Made by a program: the position numbers and the translations under genes | Part shown: piece by piece, positions 41,001 to 50,076 of the stretch | Layout: every line of letters begins with the position of its first letter | Numbering within the stretch: position 1 is the first letter of the stretch | The notes under the pieces: generated by a model | Seen by the model: the letters and a program-made list of their open reading frames with translations, nothing else | The model's database searches: none | Told to the model about the DNA's origin: nothing | NCBI GenBank assembly: GCA_036677375.1 | Contig: JAVBWO010000028.1 | Coordinates: 62,001-126,000, forward strand | Reading direction: 5' to 3' | DNA length: 64,000 bases | DNA from: JAVBWO01 sp036677375 | GTDB lineage: Bacteria > Bacillota > Dehalobacteriia > UBA4068 > UBA4997

Positions 41001-41624
41001 CTAATGATGTTTCGGTGCAATAACCACCCGGCGGGCAGGTTCTTCACCTTCACTTAACGTTTGGACTCCTTTTTCGTTTTGCAATGTCATATGAATAATG
41101 CGCCGTTCGTGAGGGCTCATCGGTTCCAAGGCAACGCTGCGACCGCTTTTTTTCGCCCGATCCGCCATTTTTCTGGCCAAAGCAGCCAAGGTTTCTTCAC
41201 GGCTTTGCCGGTAACCTTCCACATCCAAGACAATGCGGATTTTTTCTTCCGTTTTGCCGTTAACAGCCAAATTGGTCAAATACTGCAAAGCATCCAAGGT
41301 TTCTCCCCGGCGGCCGATCATACGTCCCATACCTGTGCCGGAAAAAGAAAGCCAAAACATACCTTCTTTTTCTTCTTCTTTTACAGAGGGGTTTACACCA
41401 AGCTTCGCGAAAATCGGCGTCAGAAAATCCATGGCTAAAGAACCCGTTGTTTCTCTCTTCCAGGCCTTTATCTGTGCATTTTTTGAACCAATAATGCCTA
41501 AAAGACCCTTGCTACCGGAATCAATCACCTCGTAATCTATTTCTTCCTTAGTTGCATTTAATTCGTCTAAGGCTTTATGGATCGCTTCCTCTAAGGTCTT
41601 AGCAGAGATTTCAATTACTTTCAT
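41001..41624 (-). CDS. jag: RNA-binding protein Jag/KhpB
   Basis: A 207-residue protein with an N-terminal Jag_N domain (KVIEISAKTLEEAIHKAL, GSKGLLGIIGSKNA), a KH domain with IGRRGETLDALQYLTNLAVN, and an R3H domain ending ALEPMSPHERRIIHMTL. It binds RNA with KhpA and affects cell elongation and sporulation in relatives. The start is ATG at 41624, inside the end of yidC (14-base overlap); the upstream open frame is an artefact of that overlap. Confidence 0.94.
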   Translation of the reverse strand: MKVIEISAKTLEEAIHKALDELNATKEEIDYEVIDSGSKGLLGIIGSKNAQIKAWKRETTGSLAMDFLTPIFAKLGVNPSVKEEEKEGMFWLSFSGTGMGRMIGRRGETLDALQYLTNLAVNGKTEEKIRIVLDVEGYRQSREETLAALARKMADRAKKSGRSVALEPMSPHERRIIHMTLQNEKGVQTLSEGEEPARRVVIAPKHH

Positions 41625-42354
41625 CGCTTTTTTCTCCCTCTTTTTTGCCCTTTTTCCCCTTTTTGGGCACTTCAATCGGGTCAGGCTTGATACCACCGTT
41701 TACAATAATTCTTTCAATGGTGCCCGCCACAGCGAAAACCAGCCAGTAAATGCAAACACCGGCAGGAAAAGATCTGGCCCACCAGCCCATCAGCAAAGGC
41801 ATGCCGTACAGCATAATCTTTTGTGAAGGTTCCTTAGTATTGGTAACGGAAAAATAACTTTGCATCAAGGTAGCAGCCGCTGTAATTAAGGGCATCACCC
41901 ATCCGGTAGGATCCGGCTGTCCTAAATTGGGAATCCATAAAAAAGAATAAGCCGCCGTGTTGCTGGGAACAAAATTCATCAAGCCGCGGAACAAGCCAAT
42001 CAAAATGGGAAACTGAATCAACAAAGGCAAACAACCGGCCATGGGATTGACGTTATACTCTTTGTAAAGCTTTAACGTTTCTTCTTGCTTTTTTTGCGGA
42101 TTTGTAGCATATTTTTGATTGATCTCCGCGACCAAAGGCTGAATACGCTGCATTTCCCGCATGGATCGGTTCTGCTTTAAATTCAAAGGAAAGAGAATCA
42201 GTTTAATGGCTAAAGTCAATAAAACAATGGCCAAAACATAACTAGGAACCCCTATCGTTTCCGTCAATCGATAAAGGGTTTCCAAACATTGTCCGATAAA
42301 ATTTGCTATCCCGTTAAATATACTCAAATCTCCCCACAAAAATGTGGGAATCAC
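41611..42354 (-). CDS. yidC: membrane protein insertase YidC/OxaA
   Basis: A 247-residue insertase with five transmembrane segments. YVLAIVLLTLAIKLILFPL, MREMQRIQPLVAEINQKY and CLPLLIQFPILIGLF are family signatures, and the hydrophilic-groove Arg lies in the IKLILFPLNLKQNRS region. The basic tail ends KKGKKGKKEGEKSDESN. There is no signal peptide or lipobox. The start is uncertain: the GTG at 42354 overlaps a perfect GGAGGTGAT ribosome-binding site, and the first usable downstream start in frame is TTG at 42339. It follows yidD and overlaps jag. Confidence 0.93.
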   Translation of the reverse strand: MIPTFLWGDLSIFNGIANFIGQCLETLYRLTETIGVPSYVLAIVLLTLAIKLILFPLNLKQNRSMREMQRIQPLVAEINQKYATNPQKKQEETLKLYKEYNVNPMAGCLPLLIQFPILIGLFRGLMNFVPSNTAAYSFLWIPNLGQPDPTGWVMPLITAAATLMQSYFSVTNTKEPSQKIMLYGMPLLMGWWARSFPAGVCIYWLVFAVAGTIERIIVNGGIKPDPIEVPKKGKKGKKEGEKSDESN

Positions 42355-42377
42355 CTCCCTCTCGTTTCATCCTTCCC

Positions 42378-42587
42378 TTACTTTACGGGATCATACCCGC
42401 CAGGATTCCACGGGTGGCATCTGGCGATCCGTTTCATCGCCATGAAACTGCCTTGCCAAGGACCATATTTTTCGATGGCTTCTAGGGCATATTGGGAACA
42501 AGTAGGCACAAACCGGCATCTGGGTCCCAAAAGAGGAGATATGAATAGCTGATAGACTTTGATCAACCCTTTCAATATCATCTTCAT
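42378..42587 (-). CDS. yidD: membrane protein insertion efficiency factor YidD
   Basis: A 69-residue protein with the whole family signature: KVYQLFISPLLGPRCRF, then PTCSQYALEAIEKYG, and RIARCHPWNPGGYDPV. It helps YidC-dependent insertion. The start is ATG at 42587, seven bases after GAGG, overlapping the rnpA stop by four bases (ATGA). Confidence 0.95.
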   Translation of the reverse strand: MKMILKGLIKVYQLFISPLLGPRCRFVPTCSQYALEAIEKYGPWQGSFMAMKRIARCHPWNPGGYDPVK

Positions 42588-42973
42588 AACGATACCTCTT
42601 GTTTTTTCGCCGGTTTTTTTTGGGGCACCATTTTTTCTTTTCTTTTCAGCGGCAACCGGCCTGCCCATGCCATTTGCTGTTTCAGCTCGGGCATAGGCAT
42701 ATTTTTACTATATGCCCGGGCAATAAAAATATAATCGTATCCCTCTACGAAATGTGTAAGTTCCAAACGGCAGGCTTCCCGCAGGCGTCGTTTTACTCTG
42801 TTTCTTTGTACCGCCGCTCCTATTTTTTTGGATACGGAAAAACCAACGCGACACGTTTTAAGCCCGTTTGGCCGCCAATATACAATAAAACTGCTGTTTT
42901 TGGCGGAAATCCCTTGCTTATACGTGCGGCGAAAATCTTTTCTCCGTCTCAGGCGATACTTTTTGTTTAACAT
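42584..42973 (-). CDS. rnpA: ribonuclease P protein component
   Basis: A 129-residue basic protein, the protein subunit of RNase P. KYRLRRRKDFRRTYKQG and the RNR motif region KKIGAAVQRNRVKRRLRE are diagnostic. The C-terminal tail, RKEKMVPQKKPAKKQEVS, is a Lys-rich extension beyond the usual 110-115 residues. It lies between rpmH and yidD. Confidence 0.96.
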   Translation of the reverse strand: MLNKKYRLRRRKDFRRTYKQGISAKNSSFIVYWRPNGLKTCRVGFSVSKKIGAAVQRNRVKRRLREACRLELTHFVEGYDYIFIARAYSKNMPMPELKQQMAWAGRLPLKRKEKMVPQKKPAKKQEVSL

Positions 42974-42990
42974 AATACTGTTTTCTGCTT

Positions 42991-43125
42991 TTAAGCAGAG
43001 AGAACTTTACGGCCTTTGGCACGGCGGCGGCGCAATACGTTTCTGCCGTTTTTGCTGCTCATGCGGGACAAAAAGCCGTGAACTCTTTTGTGGACCCTTT
43101 TTTTAGGCTGATAGGTACGTTTCAT
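42991..43125 (-). CDS. rpmH: 50S ribosomal protein L34
   Basis: A 44-residue protein, MKRTYQPKKRVHKRVHGF at the N-terminus and RRRRAKGRKVLSA at the C-terminus, the universal L34 pattern. AGGAGG with 7-base spacing precedes the ATG. It is divergent from dnaA across the origin region. Confidence 0.97.
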   Translation of the reverse strand: MKRTYQPKKRVHKRVHGFLSRMSSKNGRNVLRRRRAKGRKVLSA

Positions 43126-43280
43126 GCTATATCCTCCTGATTTCGGTTATTAATAACCTGTTTTAAAGGCTTACTTTAAAACAGCCAAAAAGCATACTAA
43201 AGACAGAATATATCATATCCAATCTGCTTCTTTATGTCAAGTTATTTTATCTAAAAAAGAGGTTGTTGCCATCTTGTATT

Positions 43281-43393
43281 TGTGGATAAAGTCTGTTATT
43301 ATATCAATACACGGGGAATTTGTCAAAGTTATCCACAGCTTTCTGTGGATAATATTGTTTTTTTGTGGATATTTTTCTTTGTTCTGTGGAAAA
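43281..43393. other. oriC: oriC, rpmH-dnaA DnaA-box cluster
   Basis: Five DnaA boxes within 113 bp: exact TTATCCACA or its complement at 43281-43289, 43329-43337 and 43344-43352, and one- or two-mismatch copies at 43364-43372 (TGTGGATAT) and 43385-43393 (TGTGGAAAA). This is the upstream half of a bipartite Firmicute origin. AT-rich sequence surrounds it. Confidence 0.88.
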
Positions 43394-43447
43394 CCTTTTC
43401 TTCGTTTTTATATGATTTATGATTCTTTCGAGGAGGCTCTGCGTCTT

Positions 43448-44797
43448 ATGAATGACCTATGGACACGCACCCTTTCCGTTCTGGCAGAACAGTTGAACCC
43501 GGAGATCATGAAACATTGGTTTTATACTGTTTTATCAGTGGAAAGACAAGAAAACACCATTTATGTTACGGTAGGCAGCGATTATCAATCGGCCTATATG
43601 GAAGCAGAATATTCTTCCTTGTTGAGAGATATTTTTTATCAGTTGAGCGGAGAAAATCTTAGTATCGTCTTTTTGACCCAGCAGCCGGATCTTCCTGATC
43701 TGCGGCCGGTGGAACCCCCTATGCCTCCAGCATCTGCCTATTCCATGGATAAAACCCGGTTGAGCAGCAACGGCTACCGTTTTCTGCCCCGGTATAAATT
43801 TGAAACTTTTATCGTAGGCAGCGGCAACCGTTTTGCTCATGCGGCGGCTATGGCCGTTGCGGACAGGCCTGCTAAATCTTATAATCCGCTTTTTATTTAT
43901 GGCGGCTCCGGCTTAGGTAAAACTCATCTGATGCATGCTATTGGGCACCGGGTTATGGAACTGCGTCCCAATATCAATGTCATTTATATTTCTACGGAAA
44001 CTTTTACGAATGAATTTATTACTTCTGTAAAACAAAAGGCGCCCATTGATTTTAAATTGCGATATCAGTCTTCCGATATTTTGCTCATTGACGATATTCA
44101 GTTTATCGAAGGAAAGGAAAGTACCCAGGATGAATTTTTCCACACCTTTAATTTCCTTCATGAGCGGGGCAAACAAATCGTAATCAGCAGCGACCGGAAG
44201 CCAGAAGAGATTCCTACCTTAAAAGAGCGTCTTCGTTCCCGTTTTGCCGGTGGGCTTATTATTGACATTCAGCCGCCGGATTGGGAAACCCGGGTGGCCA
44301 TCTTGCAACATAAAGTAGAACAGGATAATGTTCCCATAGTTAACGACGCTATCAATTATATTGCTGAAAGAATTTCCTCCAATATCCGAGAGTTGGAAGG
44401 AGCCTTGAATACAGTGGCTTCTTTTGCCCGGTTCAATAATATTCCTCTGATCACTTTGGATATTACGAAAGAAGTACTGTCGGGAATTTTACCGGATATC
44501 AGCAAAAAACCTATTTCTTTCGCTTCTATTAAGGATGAAGTAGCAAATTATTTTCAATTAAAAGTCAGTGATCTTTCTTCTTCCCGCCGGGATCAAGTGA
44601 TTACGCGACCTCGTCATATTGCCATGTATCTTTGCAGAGAATTGTTAAGCGCATCATTGCCGGTAATCGGCCGGGAATTTGGCGGCAGGGATCATACCAC
44701 CGTCATCCACGGTTGTGAAAAAATAAGTAATGATATGAAAAACGACGCGACTTTGGCTCAAGCGGTAAATACCATTATGAAGCGCATTACAGGATGA
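43448..44797 (+). CDS. dnaA: chromosomal replication initiator DnaA
   Basis: A 449-residue initiator. Domain I is residues 1-80, a linker follows, domain III has Walker A GGSGLGKTHL (from residue 152), Walker B DILLIDDIQF and the sensor motif, and domain IV has the DnaA-box-binding GGRDHTTVIHGCEKI. The start is ATG at 43448, after GAGGAGG at 11-base spacing. The longer upstream frame runs through the DnaA boxes and is not part of the gene. A terminator follows at 44832. Confidence 0.97.
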   Translation: MNDLWTRTLSVLAEQLNPEIMKHWFYTVLSVERQENTIYVTVGSDYQSAYMEAEYSSLLRDIFYQLSGENLSIVFLTQQPDLPDLRPVEPPMPPASAYSMDKTRLSSNGYRFLPRYKFETFIVGSGNRFAHAAAMAVADRPAKSYNPLFIYGGSGLGKTHLMHAIGHRVMELRPNINVIYISTETFTNEFITSVKQKAPIDFKLRYQSSDILLIDDIQFIEGKESTQDEFFHTFNFLHERGKQIVISSDRKPEEIPTLKERLRSRFAGGLIIDIQPPDWETRVAILQHKVEQDNVPIVNDAINYIAERISSNIRELEGALNTVASFARFNNIPLITLDITKEVLSGILPDISKKPISFASIKDEVANYFQLKVSDLSSSRRDQVITRPRHIAMYLCRELLSASLPVIGREFGGRDHTTVIHGCEKISNDMKNDATLAQAVNTIMKRITG

Positions 44798-44831
44798 CTT
44801 AAATAAACTAAAACCTTAAACCTGCAAAAAT

Positions 44832-44858
44832 AAAAAACCGGGGTGCCCCGGTTTTTTT
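44832..44858 (+). terminator. terminator of dnaA
   Basis: AAAAAACCGGGG-TG-CCCCGG followed by T7; a strong stem 35 bases past the dnaA stop. Confidence 0.85.
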
Positions 44859-44909
44859 AATTTTTCACTGTAATAAAGAAAAGGAAAATGATATAATAAC
44901 TAAAACAAG

Positions 44910-45150
44910 TTTTCCACAGAGCTCACCGAAGTTATTCTTTTCCACAGGGGAAAACAGGGGATAATCTGAGGGGAATTTGTCTCAAATTGAGTGTTCTGTG
45001 GAAACTGTGCAAGAGGTATTTTAATTTTTCAATTATTATCCACAGTAAATTAAACCTTTCTATGGGGCTTTTTGTTTTTTTTCCCCATTGTGCAGTTTCT
45101 TATTATTATTACTACCAAAAGAAATAAATAATAATAAAAATAATATGGTT
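44910..45150. other. oriC: oriC, dnaA-dnaN DnaA-box cluster and AT-rich unwinding region
   Basis: DnaA boxes at 44910-44918 and 44938-44946 (TTTTCCACA), 44997-45005 (TGTGGAAAC, weaker) and 45036-45044 (exact TTATCCACA). They are followed by an almost pure AT stretch at 45095-45150 containing TATTATTATTACTACC, the probable duplex-unwinding element with DnaA-trio-like repeats. This is the downstream half of the origin. Confidence 0.85.
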
Positions 45151-45168
45151 TATAACGGAGGTATGATT

Positions 45169-46272
45169 ATGCGCATCAATTGTTCAAAAGAAGATTTGCT
45201 TTTTGGTGTACAATCCGTCAATAAAGGAATCTCCGGTAGAAATACTCTGCCTATCTTAAACGGTATTTTTCTCATAGCGGAAGAGGGGACTCTAACACTT
45301 AGGGCAACAGATCTGGATATTGCAATTCAATGCAAAATACATGCGGATGTATTAGAAAAAGGGCAGATGGTAGTCGCCGATGGACGCCGTTTTTCTGATA
45401 TGGTACGGCAGTTGCCCTCCGGTAATATTACTATGTATCAAATGAACGATTATGACTTAAAAATATGTTATGGCCCTTCCAATCTTTTATTGAGAGGTTT
45501 GGATCCGGAAGAATTTCCAGTTTTACCGGAACAGGAAGAAGATGTGGAAGGCTCCATGCCGGCTGAGACTTTTTGTCGTATGGTAAAACAAGTGGTTCCT
45601 GCGGCTGGTATGGACGAAACCAGAGCTATTTTTACAGGGATCTTCATTGAAATTGAAGAAAAGACTATTGCTATGGTAGCCAATGATACACATAGGTTGG
45701 CTGTGAGTAAAGATATTTTTGAAGAAACCGAAAAAAATGCAGTGGTGGTTCCTGCCAAGACTATGCAGGAAGTAGCAAGAATTGCCGCAGGCAACGAAAG
45801 AGTAACTGTTAAAATCAGCAAAAACCATGTGGCATTTCAAAGCGGGGATGTACTGATTGTTTCCCGGGTTATCAACGGGCAATATCCGGATTACCGGCAA
45901 GTGATTCCTGGCATCAGTACATATGCCGTACAAGCAGTAGTAAACCGGCAGGATTTTACAGAAATGGTAAACCGCGGTGCTTCCATTGCCAAAGATAATA
46001 ATGGGGTCGTTCGCTTGAGCATAGGAGACAATTTAATCAAATTGGCAGCCCATTCGCCGGAAATAGGGGAGATCAAAGAAGAAATAGGTGCTTCCATTGC
46101 AGGAGATTCTCTCAATATTGCTTTTAATGCAAGATATCTTTTGGATGCTCTGAAAACAACGGAAGGTGAAAATATCATCCTGATTTTTACCGGCGCGGTA
46201 GGTCCTGCATTAATCAAAATGGATGGCAACGAAAGTTTCCTGCATCTTTTATTGCCGATCAGAATGAGTTAA
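45169..46272 (+). CDS. dnaN: DNA polymerase III sliding clamp (beta)
   Basis: A 367-residue beta clamp with three related domains. MRINCSKEDLLFGVQSVNKG starts domain 1, GRNTLPILNGI and LRATDLDIAI follow, and the C-terminal LLLPIRMS is the clamp end. The start is ATG at 45169, seven bases after GGAGG; the ATG two codons earlier is closer to the site. Confidence 0.97.
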   Translation: MRINCSKEDLLFGVQSVNKGISGRNTLPILNGIFLIAEEGTLTLRATDLDIAIQCKIHADVLEKGQMVVADGRRFSDMVRQLPSGNITMYQMNDYDLKICYGPSNLLLRGLDPEEFPVLPEQEEDVEGSMPAETFCRMVKQVVPAAGMDETRAIFTGIFIEIEEKTIAMVANDTHRLAVSKDIFEETEKNAVVVPAKTMQEVARIAAGNERVTVKISKNHVAFQSGDVLIVSRVINGQYPDYRQVIPGISTYAVQAVVNRQDFTEMVNRGASIAKDNNGVVRLSIGDNLIKLAAHSPEIGEIKEEIGASIAGDSLNIAFNARYLLDALKTTEGENIILIFTGAVGPALIKMDGNESFLHLLLPIRMS

Positions 46273-46344
46273 ATAAAGAAAATGAAAAAGAATGCAGCGC
46301 AAGAAGAGGAGTAGAGGAGAAGTAAAGGAGAAGAGGGTCATCAA

Positions 46345-46572
46345 ATGACAGAAGACATCATAATTGAAAAATGGCCGATTACCTTGACTCAATTTTTAAA
46401 ATGGCAGGGGCTTGCCGAAAATGGTTCTTTTGCTAAAAGAATGGTAAAAGAAGGAGATGTAGTGGTCAACGGTAAAATTTGTACCGTCGCCGGGTTAAAA
46501 TTATCGGAAAATGATTTGGTACAGATGAAAGGAATGCAGGAATGCTTTCGTATTTTAAAAGCGGAATCATGA
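46345..46572 (+). CDS. S4-domain RNA-binding protein YaaA/RlbA type
   Basis: A 75-residue single S4 domain, PITLTQFLKWQGLAENGSFA followed by VKEGDVVVNGKICT. In Firmicutes this small protein always sits between dnaN and recF and is linked to ribosome assembly. AAGGAG precedes the ATG. Confidence 0.93.
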   Translation: MTEDIIIEKWPITLTQFLKWQGLAENGSFAKRMVKEGDVVVNGKICTVAGLKLSENDLVQMKGMQECFRILKAES

Positions 46573-46609
46573 TAAAAAAGCATAAATTTTTAACAAATGA
46601 GGAAAAAAC

Positions 46610-47731
46610 ATGCGGATGGAAAGTGTCCTGCTGCGACAGTTTCGAAATTATGAAGAAAGCTTGATAGAATGGCATCCGGAATTAAATGTAATCTTTGGCA
46701 ACAATGCGCAAGGCAAAACTAACCTATTGGAGGCCATTGCTTATTTAAGTTTGGGCGTGTCCTTTCGAGGCGGAAAGGACACGGATCTTTTGGGATGGGG
46801 AAAGCCCTTTTTTTATATTGAAGGACAGCTTGCCGGTGAAAAGGGTTTCAAAAAACTTTCCGTGGGTATGGATGAAAAAAAACGTAAGCTATGGCGTTTG
46901 GACGGACAGCCGAAAAAGCGTTTTCAAGAAGTTGCGGGAACCTGGCAAACAGTGGTATTTTCGCCGGAAGATCTTTGGTTGGTAAAAAGCGGTCCGGCTG
47001 CGCGGCGGCAATTTTTGAACCAGCAAATGATACAGCTTTATCCTGAATATGGCCTTCTTTTATCACAATATCAGCAAGCCCTGCTGCAAAGAAATGAAAT
47101 GTTGCGGCAGTGTAAAAACAGGGTTCCTCATGAAGAATTGCTGTTAGCATGGGATGAAAGCCTGGTAAAGCCGGGGGCTGCTATTATAAAAAAAAGACAA
47201 AAAATGCTTGACAGGCTTTTGCCTTTGGCAGCCGAATTGCATGGTAGAATTACAGCTAAAAATGAACACTTGCAGCTGGCATATGTCAGTATTTTGCCAA
47301 CGCAGGATATTATGGCAATGGAACAAGGGGAAATCGAACAATTATTTTTAGAAATATTAGCCAAAGAACGAAAAGAAGAAATTCTGCGGGGAATGACCTT
47401 GTATGGACCGCATAGGGATGATATTTTTATTTCGATTAACGGCGAAGCGGCCAGGCAATTCGGTTCTCAGGGACAGCAAAGAACAGCGGCGCTTTCTTTG
47501 AAGCTTTCCCAAGTAGAATTGGTTTTACAGGAAATCGGAGAATATCCTGCTTTGCTGTTGGACGATGTCTTGTCGGAATTGGACGAAACTCGCCGAAAAC
47601 AATTGCTTTGTTTGATGGAAGGGAAAACACAGACTTTTATCACCGCGGCGGAAGGCCGCTTTCCATTGCCCCAGGGAAACCGCTATTATGTGGATCAAGG
47701 AATGATTGGACTACAGAATACCGTTTCATAA
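46610..47731 (+). CDS. recF: DNA replication and repair protein RecF
   Basis: A 373-residue SMC-like ATPase. Walker A is GNNAQGKTN at residues 30-38, the signature motif region is SQGQQRTAALSLKLSQ, and Walker B is ALLLDDVLSELD. It loads RecA at gaps with RecO and RecR. GAGG precedes the ATG. It is the last gene of the dnaA-dnaN-S4-recF block. Confidence 0.96.
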   Translation: MRMESVLLRQFRNYEESLIEWHPELNVIFGNNAQGKTNLLEAIAYLSLGVSFRGGKDTDLLGWGKPFFYIEGQLAGEKGFKKLSVGMDEKKRKLWRLDGQPKKRFQEVAGTWQTVVFSPEDLWLVKSGPAARRQFLNQQMIQLYPEYGLLLSQYQQALLQRNEMLRQCKNRVPHEELLLAWDESLVKPGAAIIKKRQKMLDRLLPLAAELHGRITAKNEHLQLAYVSILPTQDIMAMEQGEIEQLFLEILAKERKEEILRGMTLYGPHRDDIFISINGEAARQFGSQGQQRTAALSLKLSQVELVLQEIGEYPALLLDDVLSELDETRRKQLLCLMEGKTQTFITAAEGRFPLPQGNRYYVDQGMIGLQNTVS

Positions 47732-47817
47732 ATATCGTTTTATAGTGTTTTATATGGTATAGTTTTTAGGCCAAAGCACATAAGCATAGGTATCATCAAC
47801 ATTAAAGGGGAGAACTC

Positions 47818-48471
47818 ATGTTGGATGCGTACTGGGCTTCGGCCATTTTTATTCTGCTGGCGGAAATGGGTGATAAAACGCAGCTTCTGGGCATTGCCAT
47901 GGCCACGCGGTTTCGTGTGACAACAGTTGTTTTAGGCATATTGGCAGCATCCTTCGCCACGCATTTTTTGGCTGTTTTATTGGGAAGCTATATGACAAAT
48001 TTCGTTGATATCAAGCTTATTGAAATCATTGTAGCGGCTTTTTTTATACTATTTGGACTATGGACATTAACGGGGGATTCTCTGGAAGGAGAAGAGAAAA
48101 AAACGTATTTTAATGCTTTTTGGACGGTTGTCATCACCTTTTTTTTAGCGGAAATGGGTGATAAGACGCAACTGGCCAGTTTTTCTTTGGCGGCAAAATA
48201 TCAGAGTTTTTTTGCTGTCTGGTCGGGAGCCGTCACCGGGATGATCCTTTCTAATTTAGTAGGAATCACCATCGGAATCGTTTTGGGAAGGAGAATTCCG
48301 CAAAAGGCTTTAAAGTTGGTTACGGCAGCTATTTTCATTGTTTTTGGTTTTTTGGGTTTGATTCAGAATACGCAAGGGGTAATGGGAAGAAACGTGATTC
48401 TGACCGTTGCTATAATTATAACGGTTTTGGGCATTTTATTTTTATACGCTAAGCATAAAAAGGGGCGTTAA
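47818..48471 (+). CDS. GDT1/TMEM165-family cation transporter
   Basis: A 217-residue membrane protein with six transmembrane segments in two repeats. Each repeat carries the family signature E-x-G-D-K-T: LAEMGDKTQLLGIA at about residue 15 and LAEMGDKTQLASFS at about residue 115. Members export or exchange Mn2+ (and Ca2+) against H+; the bacterial MneA-type proteins are Mn exporters. GGGGAG precedes the ATG. Two bases separate it from murI. Confidence 0.9.
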   Translation: MLDAYWASAIFILLAEMGDKTQLLGIAMATRFRVTTVVLGILAASFATHFLAVLLGSYMTNFVDIKLIEIIVAAFFILFGLWTLTGDSLEGEEKKTYFNAFWTVVITFFLAEMGDKTQLASFSLAAKYQSFFAVWSGAVTGMILSNLVGITIGIVLGRRIPQKALKLVTAAIFIVFGFLGLIQNTQGVMGRNVILTVAIIITVLGILFLYAKHKKGR

Positions 48472-48473
48472 GC

Positions 48474-49274
48474 ATGGTACGGGAAGGTCATATCGTTGTG
48501 CTGGATTCCGGCATCGGCGGAATCAGTTTGTTGTATACTTGTTATCAAAAACTACCGCGGGAAAATTTTATCTATTATGGGGATATCGCTTTTGCCCCGT
48601 ATGGAGACAGAACCAAAGAACAAGTTGCTGCGCGGGTCATGGCAAAAGCGTCGGCGTTTTTTCAAGATGGCTGTAAAGCATTGGTACTGGCATGCAATAC
48701 CGCTACCTCGGCCGCAGCCCGGCAACTACGAGAAAGTTGGCCGGACAAGCCTGTCATCGGACTGGAACCTGCCTTAAAACCGGCAGTGGAAACCTATTCT
48801 CAACGGGACATTGTTGTTTTAGCAACTTCTTTAACCATTCAAGAAGAAAAATTTCAAACACTTTACGGTTCTTTCAAAGAAAAAGCGCATATCATACCGC
48901 TAGCGTGTCCCGGGTTGATGAATCTCGTTGAAGAAGAGCAACCGGAGGCGGAGATTATTCGTTATTTGGAACAAAAAATTGCTCCTTTCATAAAAACCGA
49001 TAACGTGGCTTTTGTCATCGGCTGTACGCATTATATTTTTTTGCAGCCTCTTTTGAAAAGGCTTTGGCCACAAAGTGTTCTTGTTCATGGCAACAAGGGC
49101 GCGGCCAATTATCTCATCAAGCAGTTGGAAGAAAAAAACCTATTGCGGAAAAGTTTCGCCCAAGGCTCTTTTGGCAATGTCATTTTTACCGCCAGTTCCG
49201 GAGAAGAGGCTTTTCAGGACAAATGTGGCCGATTCTGGCGGCGCATGGATAAAGAAGGGCTTGATGCAATTTAA
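48474..49274 (+). CDS. murI: glutamate racemase
   Basis: A 266-residue two-domain racemase making D-glutamate for peptidoglycan. DSGIGGISLL at the N-terminus, the first catalytic Cys in LACNTATS, and the second in IGCTHY. YYGDIAFAPYGDR is the usual substrate-loop signature, with Ile for the common Thr/Ser. The upstream spacing of two bases and AGGGGCG in the end of the previous gene suggest translational coupling. Confidence 0.93.
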   Translation: MVREGHIVVLDSGIGGISLLYTCYQKLPRENFIYYGDIAFAPYGDRTKEQVAARVMAKASAFFQDGCKALVLACNTATSAAARQLRESWPDKPVIGLEPALKPAVETYSQRDIVVLATSLTIQEEKFQTLYGSFKEKAHIIPLACPGLMNLVEEEQPEAEIIRYLEQKIAPFIKTDNVAFVIGCTHYIFLQPLLKRLWPQSVLVHGNKGAANYLIKQLEEKNLLRKSFAQGSFGNVIFTASSGEEAFQDKCGRFWRRMDKEGLDAI

Positions 49275-49281
49275 GCGTTTT

Positions 49282-49307
49282 GATAAAAGGCCGGAAGGCC
49301 TTTTATC
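49282..49307 (+). terminator. hairpin after murI
   Basis: GATAAAAGGCC-GGAA-GGCCTTTTATC, perfect 11-bp stem eight bases after the murI stop, followed by TGTTTT. A 39-codon frame across it (49264-49383) is more likely chance. Confidence 0.6.
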
Positions 49308-49395
49308 TGTTTTAAAGTATTTTCAGAAACAACTTCTGGCAAAAGAGCGTCTACTAAGAAAATTTAAAGGGAAATTAGGATAAAGAGGGAGAGCA

Positions 49396-50076
49396 ATGAA
49401 TCAAAAACAAGAAAATCCAGCGGCAGAACAAAAATTAACGGGAGAAGCGCAACAGATTGCGGAAGAGATCCGCCGCTCCCTATCCAATATAAAAAACAGT
49501 CAATCCGTCCATATCTCCGCTGAAGGGGAAGAAGACACCAAAAAAGCTACAACAGCGCAAAAGACTCTGGAAATCACAGGGATTACGGAAGCTGTCGCAC
49601 CTGAGAGCAAAAAGGCGTCTATACGTGGCTTTTTCTCCTTTCTGCAGTGTTTTTTTCAGGGAAAGAACGCTGCTCACACCGGGAAGTTCCAAAACAAAAA
49701 AAAGTATAATAAACAACGATTGACAATTATGGCGGCCGTTTTGGTTTGGTGTGCCTTGGCGGGGGGTTCCTACGGGTTTTTATGGCATAAGCTCAATGTG
49801 GAAAGAGCGGTTCTCTATGACATGATGGAAAACGAGATCCGTACGGTCCAGAAGTCCAATACCTTAGCCCTAGATGAAATGACGGCCAAGATTCAGACGA
49901 TCAGTGAAGACATTGATGCCATTAAAGAATCTATGGCTAATACCGGTGCTGCCATTGATTCCTCCAGCGCCACAAATCGTGAGGTAATGGCGGAAAAAAT
50001 TGCTGAACTGGACAAGCAACTGGCGTCTTTGCAGCAAAGTTTGAAGGTTTTACAGGAGGATAAAAATGCGCGTTAA
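49396..50076 (+). CDS. single-pass membrane protein with coiled coil, unknown function
   Basis: A 226-residue protein. Residues 1-105 are polar and Gln/Glu/Lys-rich, residues about 111-130 (LTIMAAVLVWCALAGGSYGF) form a membrane segment, and 135-226 are predicted coiled coil with heptad-like MTAKIQTISEDIDAIKES and AEKIAELDKQLASLQQSL. The topology is probably N-in, with the coiled coil outside. No family is recognised. GAGGGAG precedes the ATG. The stop overlaps the start of the phosphodiester glycosidase-like gene by 11 bases, and that product also has a membrane anchor followed by a coiled coil, so the two may interact at the envelope. Confidence 0.7.
   Translation: MNQKQENPAAEQKLTGEAQQIAEEIRRSLSNIKNSQSVHISAEGEEDTKKATTAQKTLEITGITEAVAPESKKASIRGFFSFLQCFFQGKNAAHTGKFQNKKKYNKQRLTIMAAVLVWCALAGGSYGFLWHKLNVERAVLYDMMENEIRTVQKSNTLALDEMTAKIQTISEDIDAIKESMANTGAAIDSSSATNREVMAEKIAELDKQLASLQQSLKVLQEDKNAR

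Noticed and set aside
49264..49383. 39-codon frame overlapping the end of murI
   Set aside because: It runs through a perfect 11-bp hairpin that looks like the murI terminator, and no family is recognised.
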